Source: Hydractinia symbiolongicarpus (lineage: Eukaryota; Cnidaria; Hydrozoa; Anthoathecata; Hydractiniidae). From it: a DNA stretch of 64,000 nt. The stretch lies in the NCBI RefSeq assembly GCF_029227915.1, contig NC_079875.1:7254001-7318000 (forward strand), in the 5' to 3' direction. The notes under the pieces were generated by a model, which saw nothing but the letters and a program-made list of their open reading frames with translations, was not told where the DNA came from and did not search any database. Shown here piece by piece: positions 11,463 through 22,470 of the stretch (the stretch's first letter is position 1; each line of letters begins with the position of its first letter). Both the position numbers and the translations under genes were made by a program.

Positions 11463-12706
11463 TTCGAGTGGGCCATTGGTTAGCGAAGTGCCCTACTTTA
11501 TTGCAGATAAAACATGCATAGCTCAACTTGCTGGAGGATGTAGATGAAGATGACCCCAAGTAACAGCATCCCTTTTTGGCAACACAGGAGCGCCTCTAAG
11601 GTGCTGGTTGTATAGCAGGTCATAAATAACATCCCACTTCTTGCTGGTATCATTTGCCAAATGTATTCTGTGTAGTTGGTCAAAGGCATATACATATGAG
11701 AAAATATACTGGTTGGCAAATTGGGCAATGTACGTCTGATATCTGACTAACTGCTGAGCTAAGTGTGGTTAGTACTGGAGCATACAACTAAGATAATAGC
11801 TCCAAGCCAAACTCCACGAAGCATAATCCTTAATACGAGACTTAGTTACGTTTTTTCTACACATAGCTAATGTGGGTGTGCCATTCACGGTGCGCATCCT
11901 CATCTCGTACTCACCTTCATCGTCCATGGGCAAGGACGACAAGGACGTTGTTGAGGCATTGAGCGATGGAGGCAATAAATAGTCGAAATTTACATACTCA
12001 CCGCCCTTAATCTTATCCAAAATTCGCTTAGGAACTGGAAGGAGAGAAATTGATAAAGTTGACCCTACCACCCCCGCAGACAAACCCGAAGTAGCTAAAG
12101 TTGAAGCATTATTAGTGAGGCCAGCAACTAAACGATCTGCGACTGACACGCCATCATTAAGATTGGCGTGTTCCACAAAACCGGCTGTTGGAGATCGCTG
12201 GTGGGAAACACGAAAAGATGGCTGACGTGACTGTGGACGGTAAGTCGGAGCTTCCTGCTGTGACATTATTTTTTGTTTTCTAAATTCGTTTTGAATCTCA
12301 TTCCTCAAAAAAGATTTAAGTTCGTGTGCCAAAGTCTTTTTCTTCTTAAATTTAGCTTTTAAAGATTTTCTCTTTGTTCCTGAAGAGGAGCCCTGTGATA
12401 TGAAACTGATGTCTTCTTCACCGCCTTCTGCAGAATTCGCCTCGTATTCGTCGCAATTCTGTTCAACGTTTTCGATATTGTATTCTGGTAGGCTTTCTGC
12501 CTCCTGAAATATTTTTTTGAAATAAGGAATGCAATATCTTGCAATGTTTTGCCTTCAGTTGAAATTTGAAAGGATTTCGCAATCATGGTTAGAGTTTCAA
12601 AGCCTAACTCCGACCACTCGCCAACAGTTCTAAGATGAGGCTCAAACATCATTTCGTCGTATGTTAAAAGAGTTTTACCTTTGTTTTTTGCTTTTTTAGA
12701 TGCCAT
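11248..12706 (-). pseudogene. gag-like gene of DIRS-like element, broken
   Basis: The structural protein reads in pieces. The first (12706 to about 12510) starts MASKKAKNK. A one-base change in an A7 run near 12505 moves the frame to an acidic then Lys-rich linker that leads into the stretch at 12332-11772. A TAA at 11769-11771 interrupts that frame, which otherwise continues to about 11525 (YQTYIAQFANQYIF ... LHRIHLAND). A further shift reaches the C-terminus at 11559-11248. That part has a CCHC knuckle with its last Cys replaced by Trp (CFICNKVGHFANQW), a CCCH-like motif and a canonical CCHC knuckle (CFSCGSSGHPALHC). Three lesions make it non-functional, unlike the two downstream frames. 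Confidence 0.8.
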
Positions 12707-12824
12707 TAAGTATTGTTTGAATTGAGCAATTTCAGACCAATGTTAAAAAGCAGCCACTTTCTGAATGTGTTCTGCAAAACGTCTGAACTGTTCAAGAGCA
12801 AGAGGCTTACTGTGTTCTACTCCA

Positions 12825-12832
12825 TATTTATA
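12825..12832 (-). promoter_or_regulatory. TATA box of DIRS-like element
   Basis: On the minus strand the sequence reads GGGGGGTATAAATATGG, about 120 nt upstream of the gag ATG at 12706. A G-run followed by TATAAATA is a good core-promoter match for transcription through gag, RT and recombinase. Confidence 0.6.
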
Positions 12833-12859
12833 CCCCCCTGCTTGTGGTATGGATCTATG

Positions 12860-12882
12860 GCCTTAAGTAACACGCTTAAGGC
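12860..12882. other. Hairpin upstream of the DIRS-like promoter
   Basis: GCCTTAAG and CTTAAGGC form a perfect 8-bp stem around a 7-nt loop, about 30 nt upstream of the TATA box. It could be part of the element's terminal or junction structure. Confidence 0.5.
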
Positions 12883-13049
12883 AGTCTATTGTTTTGGTTA
12901 AATTAATATAGTGTTGACTATTAGTCATAGGTCACCAACACATTTGTAAAATTAATAATGCAGAATGACAAAACACTAGTGAACTAGGTTAGCCTTATAC
13001 TAGGTGTCAATGGAGACACACCTTTCCTTCTGTAACCCCAATTAACATG

Positions 13050-13070
13050 TGCTAAACTTTTAGTTTAGCA
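13050..13070. other. Hairpin at the boundary of the right duplicate
   Basis: TGCTAAACT and AGTTTAGCA form a perfect 9-bp stem with a TTT loop. It ends 8 nt before the right copy of the large duplication begins at about 13079. Confidence 0.55.
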
Positions 13071-13078
13071 CCATGACA

Positions 13079-16000
13079 GTGTAAAACCAGCTGTTTCATC
13101 AGGCTGCAAGGTGCTTAATATCCGCAGTAAATTGATCATATAGCAAGTGGCGATTTTGAAGTCCTACATGATTCGTAGGCAAACAAAAAATAAAAGTAAT
13201 CAATTTTTTATAACCAAAATTAATGGAATATATCGAATATGCCAAATCTGAAGATCATACACAAATAATAATAACTCCAGCAATAAACTAATTAGATGAC
13301 AGTTCGAAATGTAAAATATCGATATTCCATACTTTCTCTTACAAGAAGTAAGTCTGTTTATTTTATTATGTATTTCAATTCAGCGCAATATATGCACGTC
13401 TCAAATGTTAAATTGTCTGACGTTACGGCGCAACGTCAATATCACTACTTTAACGACAATATCTTAGTTTAAATTAATGAAGCCACAATAGCGCATTTAA
13501 AATTTTAAGGTCAAATAGCTTGGAAACGAGGTGGTTACGTCAATGATTTTTCACCGCGTGGGCAACTAGGCACTACCTAGGACAAATTTGGGTAATTTTC
13601 CCAAAGTTTAGTCCCCAAATCCGTTTGGGAATGGACGGGTTGATGACGTCATCAAAAAACCTTGAAACACTAATATCTCTGCAACCGTTTGTCAAAAGTA
13701 CATGATCCAATATATTTTCTTGATCAGCATTTCAAGATCTATGCGATGACGGCAACAGGTATACAAATTTCTGAAAATAAATTTTAAGGTTTTGACGGGT
13801 CTTTGCTGACGTCAGCAAAAGTTTTAATCCCTGATATCTGCTTAGGCGTTCGTCAAGAACATATGATCCTGTACATTATTTTGACCAGCGTTTCAACCTC
13901 TACACATTACAGACAAAAAATAAACCAATTTTTTATCTGCACTGCACTGCTGACATCAGCAATACATCTTTTTTTTATTGACCTTTTATCGACTAATATA
14001 ATGCAGACTGTGAGCAACCTCGATCCCAGGACTTTTTCTCTCTCTTTTCCGTCCCGTTATAAAAAGAGACAAAGAGCCGAGGTTTAAAAATTCAAATTAC
14101 CATATGCTGTCTGTTTTTGTTTGGTATCCCTTACATTGGTTTAATGAAAGAATCAGTGGATTCACCCACGGGTATTCAGCTAGTGTAGCATTTTAGTACA
14201 GGTATGCCGTATGTCGTAAATCTAGTAAGGCAGTCATAACATTTATGTGTTTCCGTTGATATGTACTTTTTTAAATATACATAACTTTAACTGTGCGGTC
14301 TGACTTTCAATGCCAAGTGGAGCTTCTAGTAAAAAACGCAGTGTCACACCTTCAGGTGGAGCATTTTAGTACAGGTATGCCGTATGTCGTAAATCTAGTA
14401 AGGCAGTCATAACATATATGTGTTTTGGTTGATATGTACTTTTTTAAATATACATAACTTTAACTGTGCGTTCTGACTTTCAATGCCAACTGGAGCGCCT
14501 AATAAAAAATGCAGTGTCACACCTTCAGGTGGAGCATTTTAGTACAGGTATGCCGTATGTCGTAAATCTAGTAAGGCAGTCATAACATTTAAGTGTTTCT
14601 GTTGATATGTACTTCTTTAAATATACATAACTTTAACCGAAATAAAAACACAGTTTACAACTCGTTGCTACCCCGTCATAGCAGAAACAGTCGGTCAACC
14701 TTTTTTTATTTTTTCGAGAATGTTCTCGGAGAAAGTTCAAATACTTCAGGCTGTAAGCTCAGTTAAACAGCTCCATATAGATGTAACGCAAGTCCTCTAA
14801 ACAGAAATAGCCCGTCGTTAACACTGGATTGAGCTTAGTACAGGTAAACCATGTTGCACATGCATTTATGCTTATTATCCTTTTAGCACAGTTTACGAAC
14901 CGTTGTTACAATGGGAAAAACAAAACAAAACAGCCCATTGTTAACAGTAGATTGAACGTTTACATTTAGCATCCTACAAATCGCTGTGGGTACCTAAAAA
15001 CTGTACATATTAGCCAAACTTTCACTTTTTAGGTAGCTCAAGAGCTAGCGAGCTAACTGAATGAAAACTTTAAAAAGGTATTAGCTAGTCATCTTTAGAA
15101 AAATGCTGCCTCGAAATCTACGTTCCTAGCTAAAATCTTAAAATTGGTTTGTTTAAGATTTATACATAGCTAGCTAGATAACGTGATAATATATTTAGCA
15201 TGTTTCTAGCTATAGAGTTACGTGATGAGCAGCTATCATGAGAATATTCTCACAAACAAGATTTTATTGCCTTCACTTATCTACAAGGGCACTAGTAAAA
15301 TCTCCTCCATGATCTATGTTTTGTATTTCAAATTTTATAATTTGTCAGAACAAATCAAAGGACAAATACGAAGAGATTATATTAGCCTGGAATTTTATTT
15401 TAGGCTAATTTTAATTTGCAGTTATCAGTTCTAAACCAAAGGAAATGTAAGTCGCAGGCAATTAGATTTTACAATAAGAAGCATAACATATTTTGAAAAG
15501 TATCTGGAAGTGAATTTATAATAACTATTCTAGAATAACTATTCTAACACATTATAATACATCGCTTTCGTCTGTCCGTCAGTGTAGCGGTTATGTCATT
15601 GTAAATTGATGAAATTCCCATCGACGTTAAACCATCCCCTTGGTTACTTATTGACTTTTTATGTAAATTAGCCAAATAAAATAAAAACAATCGAAAATAA
15701 TTATTTTCCTACAGTAATTGTAGGCTCTAATTATTTTATATAAAGGAATTCAGGATGCGTACATCATTAATATGTTCTTAATTTTTAGGAAAATATAAAG
15801 TCTTATGTGAACTTTTCTTTTATTATAAAATGAACATGTAGCAGTAAAATTGAACCTATAAATGTAATTCAATTACTGTAGGTATTCAGCCGGATCAGCA
15901 CTCTAAGGAATTATTTATTATCTCTAGGAATGACGAACCAGGTAACATCAAAATAAAATTACTGTGAAAGGCAAGCCTTGAACTTTTTTTATATTTTTTG

Positions 16001-16185
16001 TGTTTTTTTATAAGAATATATTCGAGTATAAAAAATTTATCGCAGACGTCTTTCATCACATCTGCGATAAAACTATAAGATAAATAATAAGATTAATAAA
16101 AGTAAATGCGAGAAGTTTGATTAATGACGACATTTACTTTTTTATTTTATTTTAAGGAATATTTTGTCTTGTTATTACACAAGAC
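13079..16185. repeat. Right copy of the large direct duplication
   Basis: Collinear with 748-7823. It contains a 5'-truncated Helitron-like piece (about 13390-13996, ending CTAA|T), a second Helitron-type 3' end (13997-14183, ending CTAG|T), three 172-bp tandem units (14186-14640) and unique-looking sequence to 16185. It preserves the LINE empty site at about 14133/14134. It lacks about 480 nt found in the left copy but has its own insertion of about 110 nt with hairpins at 16059-16170. Homology stops after CTTGTTATTACACA. Confidence 0.85.
16036..16141. other. Paired hairpins in a right-copy-specific insertion
   Basis: TTTATCGCAGA (16036-16046) pairs with TCTGCGATAAA (16061-16071). AAAAGTAAATG (16098-16108) pairs with CATTTACTTTT (16131-16141). 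Both stems are 11 bp and perfect. The left copy lacks everything from about 16059 to 16170. Confidence 0.6.
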
Positions 16186-16403
16186 ATTATCTACGTAAAT
16201 TGTTCATATCTCACAAGTTTTTTAATTATAATATTCAACAACTGCATAATACACAGAGGACGTATGAAACAATACTTAACAAAACATATAACACATAACG
16301 GCAAACCCAAGGGTGTTTCAATTATATACTGTTGGTAAGGGTAACGTCCACCGCGCGGAACACAGATGCACTCCTCCCCGTGTTGACTATAAAAGTATTT
16401 AAC

Positions 16404-16893
16404 TTAAAACAATTTTAATGGAACAGACAATTCCTGTACAATGAGCGTGGGACTGTTATCACTAATATACATGGCCTCAGCTATTTTTCTCTTTTTAAAG
16501 TGGTGAACATTATCTATTAAAATACTGAAGTCCTTTTGTTCAGCCAGTGGGTGATTTTCAGTGATCCTTATCGCGCTTTTAATGATTTATCATTTTTTCA
16601 ATTAACCTCCTCGCTGTTTCATCAATGTATGTAGCATCGCACAATTCCACCAGACAAGTATATTTGTACACAACACTATGTTTGTGTTCATCCTTGGTTT
16701 TATCTTTCACAGAAAATAGCGAAGATAACTTTCGACATTGATAAGCAATAAATGGCTTGACATTGGCAGGTAGAAGCTGTTTGAAGTATTTTTTAGACGC
16801 TTTACTAAGCAGTTACCATGATTTCCTTTGTATGGTAGAACCATGAAAGGTGTTATTGAAGGTTCATTGGTGTCTTCATTAGACACAGTGTCG
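16404..16893 (-). pseudogene. Penelope-like element relic: RT C-terminus and GIY-YIG domain
   Basis: Minus-strand translation in shifting frames gives the thumb-to-endonuclease part of a Penelope-like element. The pieces are PFMVLPYKGNHG, KPFIAYQCRKL, FSVKDKTKDEHKHSVVYKYT and DATYIDETARRLIEK, then KSAIRITENHPLAEQKDFSI and KRKIAEAMYISDNSPTLIVQ with a stop at 16404-16406. VVY and YID ET match the two GIY-YIG signatures, but the Gly of the second is Asp. Frame changes occur at an A6 run and after EKMINH, where the spacer is shorter than expected. The GIY-YIG nuclease normally nicks the target; this copy is dead. The N-terminal RT core is not found. Confidence 0.7.
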
Positions 16894-18258
16894 GCATTTT
16901 AAATGTTGTCAAAAGTGTTATCATCAATCAATCTTCCCGTACTCCTTTTTATTGTGAAGTCATGCGCCCGAATTAATATACATAAAATGGTTAATAATGT
17001 TTTAACACATTTTTTTTTTCAAACCACTTTAGTTTTGCGTCGACGACGAAGAAGAGTTTTTGGAAAGAAATATCAATCCACAATGTAATGTAGAAAACAG
17101 ATAATATTATACTTTGTTATATGGAATTGCACAACCTTAATTTCATATATGTGAAAAATATTTGTGGTTTTGAAAGTAATGAACTCTTTAATACCGTATA
17201 AAGTCACCTTTGTTAGTTTATACTTTATCTGATCAAAAATTGTATTAGTCATTCTTGGCTACATGGTCTTGTAATAAAAAATGGACTAAAACCATTATTT
17301 TAAAAACAAATCTCATAAGAAGTTAGTTAGTTTTCCCAGAGATTTATTTTCGCAATGCCAAAAAGATCTTTGCATAGGATTGTTTTTGTAGATCTTGCAC
17401 TGAAATATTTTTTGTTATGTGTTATTTTAACCGACCACACTTTCTTGTTACCTTTTAAATTTCGAAACAACGTAAAGCTGTATGTTTTCTCGGCATAGTT
17501 TTTTAATTATGATAATACTTTAATCTCAGAAGAATTGGTACAAACGTTATTTAAAATTAACTTGTAATTACTGCATAGGAATTTTAATTGATTGCTGGCC
17601 TGAGACTTAATGTTAATTGCCCTCAGGGACTACTCTCTTAATTTTCTTAATGTTATTCTAATTACACCAGTTTTCGAATTACTTTAATCATTTTTTTTCT
17701 GAAGATATGGGTGCAAAAAACCATAACAACCACAATATATTAAATTACCATCCTCCGTAAACGTCTTTTGGGAAAAACGTGAAAATTATTTTTAAAAGCT
17801 GTGCTCCTCAAAACGTTTATATATTGAAAAACAGAGTTAATAAAAAGTATATCTAAAAAACAACATTGGTAAACTTGAAAAGGTGGCCGTAGTGAAAGAG
17901 TAATAATTTTTCTTTTTTTCATTACTATGTGGTTATTTTTTATACATTTTATTAGAGTAATTCCAGTTACTGTGGATTGTAACGTAGTTAGCAATGTTTT
18001 TTTCTTGACTAAAAATTTGCAAAATTGTCTTGGTTCGTCTGCTTGCAAAAACCCGCTCATGCTAAACTACTTATGAAATTTGTGACGGCCAAATTTCTGG
18101 GATTTTCTACACGCGTTCGACCAGACAATCACGTGCTATATGTCTTTCTGTGAACAAAACATAGTAGTTGCCGGCCGGGACGTACGCATACCTATGGATT
18201 CTGGTTATCATACACTTTCTGACTTTCTACATATTCTGTTTTAGAAAAACTTGTTAAA
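16894..18258. other. Intergenic region upstream of the AbfB gene
   Basis: No supportable gene. The frames at 16903-17088 and 17740-18060 lack any family resemblance and cross A/T runs. TTCTGTTTTAG at about 18236-18246, just before the first AbfB exon, looks like a splice acceptor. The 5' leader may therefore be supplied by an upstream exon or by trans-splicing. Confidence 0.45.
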
Positions 18259-21200
18259 ATGTTTCGCTTGGCTATTTTCGCTGCAATGTTAACGGTGGTG
18301 TTATGTAAGTACCAGTCGCTTTATTATATAAAAATCGATTTATTACCCATCTAGCCATTTTTGCTATGTCTATAATCTAATTTTTTACAATCTTATACCC
18401 AGTCTAATGTATAGAACTACTAGCTAGATAGTGTAGTATAAAACAACAAGGTTAGATAAGTCACAGCGTATCATAGCATGCTCCTAAAATTTTTAGGTGT
18501 ATTAAATTGTTTCTTACAGGACCGTGTTCTTCGACTTTTGAACAGAATTGTCATTTAACAAGTTCTTGGTAAAAAGAATAGAAAATATGTTTCTTGTTTT
18601 TACGTATTTCTTATGGCGTCAAATTATTTCTCACTTTCAGAATAACTTTGCGAAGTCCGGGAAACAGGTTTAGTCTGACGAATTTACATAAATGACCCAT
18701 TTTGAAATACTTAAGTCTCATAGTTAAGTCCTGCGAGTCTTTAAATAACATATTAAGTATAATATATATGGGGTTTAGCTAAACCTTACTTAAGAAAAAG
18801 TAATGTATAACTTTGAGTCGCGCAGGAATCCCTATCACTTCTGCCACGGCTCCAGGTAGCATTAAACTGTACATTGAAAAATACAGGTGATGCAATATAA
18901 ATTTAAAATCTTTATGCATTTTACAACAGGAACAAGGATAGAAAAAGAATATTATTGTCTTACCTAAGAATTAGCTTGTAAACCGCAATAAGATTTTCAA
19001 TATATTCTTAATGAAATTATATCAAAAGAGAATATTAGGCATTGTTCTATTTTATGAGAATTTTTGAGTCAATTACTATTATTTCCTACATAGCTACAGC
19101 GTATTTGGGGCCCAAGACTTTGATATCGAGAAATTACCCCAATTATCGCATTGGCGAGAAAAATGGAAATCATGTGTACATCGTCAATTCTGGCAACCCT
19201 GGCTATAAGATAGTACAAGGTAAAAATGATTTTTTGACAGTTAAATACACTTCTGTTGGCAACTATAAAACCCACGTATAAAACAAACAACCCATAATGT
19301 TCTTTAAAAGTGAACTAGAAATACTTATTTTACCAGTGCGGTAGTAGGCATCTTCACAACAATAAAAGAGCAGCACACAAAAGTAAAATCCAGAGGATAG
19401 GACAGTCAATTTAATTTAAAAAAAATAAAATAATTTTTTTTTTTTAATTTTATTTGTAAAGGTTTAAATGGCGATCCGGGAACTATCAGTTTCCAATCAT
19501 TGAACGATCCTAGTGCTTATTTACGACATCGTGGATTTCTTGCATACGTGGACAAGAATGATAATACTCAACTCTTTAAAGACGATGCTTCATTTGTTAT
19601 TATCATGAACAAATACTTTAATGGATACGCAGCGTTTCAATCTTCCAACTATCCAAATAGATACTTACGTCATCAAGGATATCGTATCAAGCTTCATACT
19701 GATGACGGGTCAGTTCTTTTCAAGAACGACGCAAGTTTCAAAATAGAAACAATGGCTGTGGGTAAGACAAATCCTAATGTGTTTTTAAAAGGGAATATTC
19801 TGTGGATAATAGAAATGATAAAAATGCCTTTTAATGAAACAGTTTCACGTTGTCACAAAAAATTAAGATTAATTTCATTTATTGTTCAATTTGTAATTAT
19901 GAGGTGCGAGAAAGTTAAAAATTGCGGAAGATATCTTTAATTTATTTGTATTTAGTACGGCGCCCAATCATTCATGATTTTATGGTAAAATTTGCACAGA
20001 CCGAAGAATCTGTTTTACTCACCCGTCAATTCTGTGTATAAAAATTTGTTTTAAAGAAATAATTAAATGATGTAAATTTCATGTTTTAACTGTAATAGCA
20101 ACACAAGCTATTAACTTTACTGTTTGAAACAACGTAATATTAGGCGATAGTTTTGAGCATTATCTGCTAGATACGATTGTGAATGTATATGAACATTAAT
20201 TTTAATACGACTTGAACGTCATAGTTACGTCCAAAGATTCATTTAGTAAGTAACATATTAATTATCATAGATACGGCATTTACCTAAGAGTTAGTACAAA
20301 GGTATTATAAAAATTTAGATACAGAAGCAATTCGCCATCATGTTCTTTCTAACGTGGGTCTTAATAAGATTTAACCGCACATTAAAAAATGAAGGTGACA
20401 CAATATGGACTTAAAATCTTTTATTTGTGTGAAGAACACAATAAGGAATTTGGGTTGAACAAAAATATTATTATCCTGCTCAATCATTATCCTTGACATA
20501 AGAGTTATTTTATGTTGCAATGAAATTATATAACGAGAGAATTTAAGGCAATCTGTTATTTTGTACAAGTTTTGGAGTTAATTACCATTATTTCGTATCT
20601 AGCTACCACGTATTTGGGGCCTAAAACATTGACATCAAAGAATTATCCAAGTTATCGCATCGGCGAGAAGAATGGAAATCATGTGTACATCGTTAATTCT
20701 GGAAACCCTGGGTATAAGATAGTACAAGGTAAAAGTGATTGTTTGACAGTTAAATGCACTTCTATTGGCAACTATAAAACCCACGTATAAAACAAGCAAC
20801 CCATAATGTTTCCTTAAAAGTGAAATAGAAGTACAAATTTTACTAGTGCAGTAGTAGGCATCTTCACAACAATAAAAGAGCAGCAAACAAAAGTAAAATC
20901 CAGAGGATAGGACAGTCAATTTAATTTAAAAAAAATAAAATAATTTTTTTTTTTAAATTTTATTTGTAAAGGTTTGAATGGCAAGCCGGGAACTGTTAGT
21001 TTCCAATCATTGTCCGATCCTAGTGCTTATTTACGACATCGTGGATTTCTTGCATACGTGGACAAGAATGATAATACTCAACTCTTCAAAGACGATGCTT
21101 CATTTGTTATTATCATGAACAAATACTTTAATGGATACGCAGCGTTTCAATCTTCCAACTATCCAAGTAGATACTTACGTCATCAAGGATATCGTATAAA

Positions 21201-22254
21201 ACTTCATGAAGATGATGGTTCACTTCTTTTCAAGAACGATGCCAGTTTTAAAATATCCAAAATGCGTGTTGGTAAGACTATTGTAGATATTTATTTAGGA
21301 TCAACAAATATTTCTTTAAATCAGAGACTTACTCATCATAAAAATAAACACTTAACTAATTTTATTTGTTGTTGTAGCTATAAAGTACGAAGCAAAAGCG
21401 ATAATACCATACAAGTATCCCGCCTTTGGCGTTGGAGTTTTTGGTGACTGGGGTCGCGTTTACGCCTTAAGAGGACATAACCATGGCTTTCGTATTGTCA
21501 AAGGTAAGAATCACTCGTTGGTACTGAATATTAATAAAAGTTTCTTTAAGACAAATGCAAAAGTAAAGAACACTTAAAAAAAATATATTATAAGCCATTG
21601 CACTTGTTTAATAAAGTCAATTTAGAAAATTACCTATACATTGATACTCCGCCGAAATCCATAACCTTTTGTATTTTAATGAGATGATGAAACTGAAAAA
21701 TGAACGACTACTTAAAATAATGAATAACTTAGAGTATTCATATTACTGTGTAACTTAGAATATTTCATGAACGTCTAGATATTATTATTATCCTTGTTAT
21801 GATGCAGTTTTTGTAATGTTATCTTCAGGCGAAGAGCTTAAGAATTACGTATATATTAGATCTATGGACTCAAACAGAATATTGCACATTTTATAAAAGC
21901 TCTTACAACCTGCCTCCTTTAAAAGCCAATATTTTCATATTCCGTTTATCAGGAATCAACAGAAAACCTGGCACAATATCTTTCCAGTCTTTAACAGCCC
22001 CTTCTTCATACTTACAACACAAAGGAAGTTCTGTGTATGTGCGCCAAAGATCTCGAAGTCGATACTATGTCAACAGTGCGTCGTTTTACCTCATCAAAGA
22101 CAAATTCTTCAAAGGTTTTGCAGTTTTCGAATCAAGTACGCGCCCCGGTTATTATCTTCAACTTCGTGGTCGTCGCATGATGTTTCGTAAATATAACGGA
22201 AGTCGCGGTGCTAGGGAGCAATCCAGCTTTCGTTTTTCTACTAGTTTTAATTAA
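18259..22254 (+). CDS. Secreted protein with three AbfB (CBM42-like) beta-trefoil domains
   Basis: I assemble six exons: 18259-18304, 19094-19219, 19462-19761, 20603-20728, 20972-21271, and 21378-21503 plus 21953-22254 (seven blocks in all). Every junction has GT..AG ends and phase 1. The product is 441 residues: a signal peptide (MFRLAIFAAMLTVVL) and three domains of exactly 142 residues, each from a 126+300 nt exon pair. Domains 1 and 2 carry the AbfB pattern GTVSFQSLSDPSAYLRH and LFKDDASF / LFKNDASFKI. CBM42 domains bind arabinofuranose side chains. Domain 3 is diverged, with NSASF and EQSSF where the Asp residues would be, so it may have lost binding. No catalytic domain is attached, so the role is probably lectin-like and extracellular. 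The second acceptor has a 6-nt alternative (CTACAG) that keeps frame. Confidence 0.87.
18850..21300 (+). repeat. Tandem duplication of an AbfB exon pair with its introns
   Basis: Sequence from about 18850-19790 repeats at about 20360-21300 with an offset of 1509-1510 nt. It includes the 126-nt exon, the intron with the CATCTTCACAACAATAAAAG block and poly-T tract, and the 300-nt exon. Intron identity remains high, so this duplication is younger than the split from the third exon pair. Confidence 0.85.
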
Positions 22255-22399
22255 ACTCTGATGGTTTGATACGCAAGTTTTTTATTACGGAATTTTGTGG
22301 CGTGGTTTGGTAATGAAACCTTACCAATTTAGATTGTAAATTTGTTTTTGTAGTTTCTTTCAATATAAATGGCAAATACAGTGTTCATTTTCGATATGA

Positions 22400-22405
22400 A
22401 ATAAA
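22400..22405 (+). terminator. Polyadenylation signal of the AbfB gene
   Basis: AATAAA lies 146 nt after the TAA stop and is the first clear signal downstream. Confidence 0.5.
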
Positions 22406-22470
22406 TTGGAATTGAGATTATAGCGATAAATTCATATGATACACTTCCACTCACTGGTCGGTAATGCCGA

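Larger units (their letters stand above)
8704..12832 (-). mobile_element. DIRS/Ngaro-like tyrosine-recombinase retroelement
   Basis: The order on the minus strand is promoter, gag, RT-RNase H, tyrosine recombinase, which is the DIRS-order arrangement. The RT-RNase H frame and the recombinase frame overlap by 70 nt and both are intact, while gag is broken. No Dam-like methyltransferase domain is seen between or within the frames, which points to the Ngaro side rather than DIRS1/PAT. I could not find the inverted or split direct repeats expected at the ends in 7824-8700 or 12707-13078, so the outer limits are unknown. The interval between the two large duplicate segments (7824-13078) closely brackets it. 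Confidence 0.85.

Noticed and set aside
6498-15434. A 70-residue frame found twice (6498-6710 and 15222-15434) as a conserved gene
   Set aside because: It lies in the large duplication, and its few differences are mostly amino-acid changing, so there is no sign of coding selection.
17740-18060. 106-residue minus frame as a gene
   Set aside because: No motif, no splice context and no homologous copy; it crosses A/T homopolymers.
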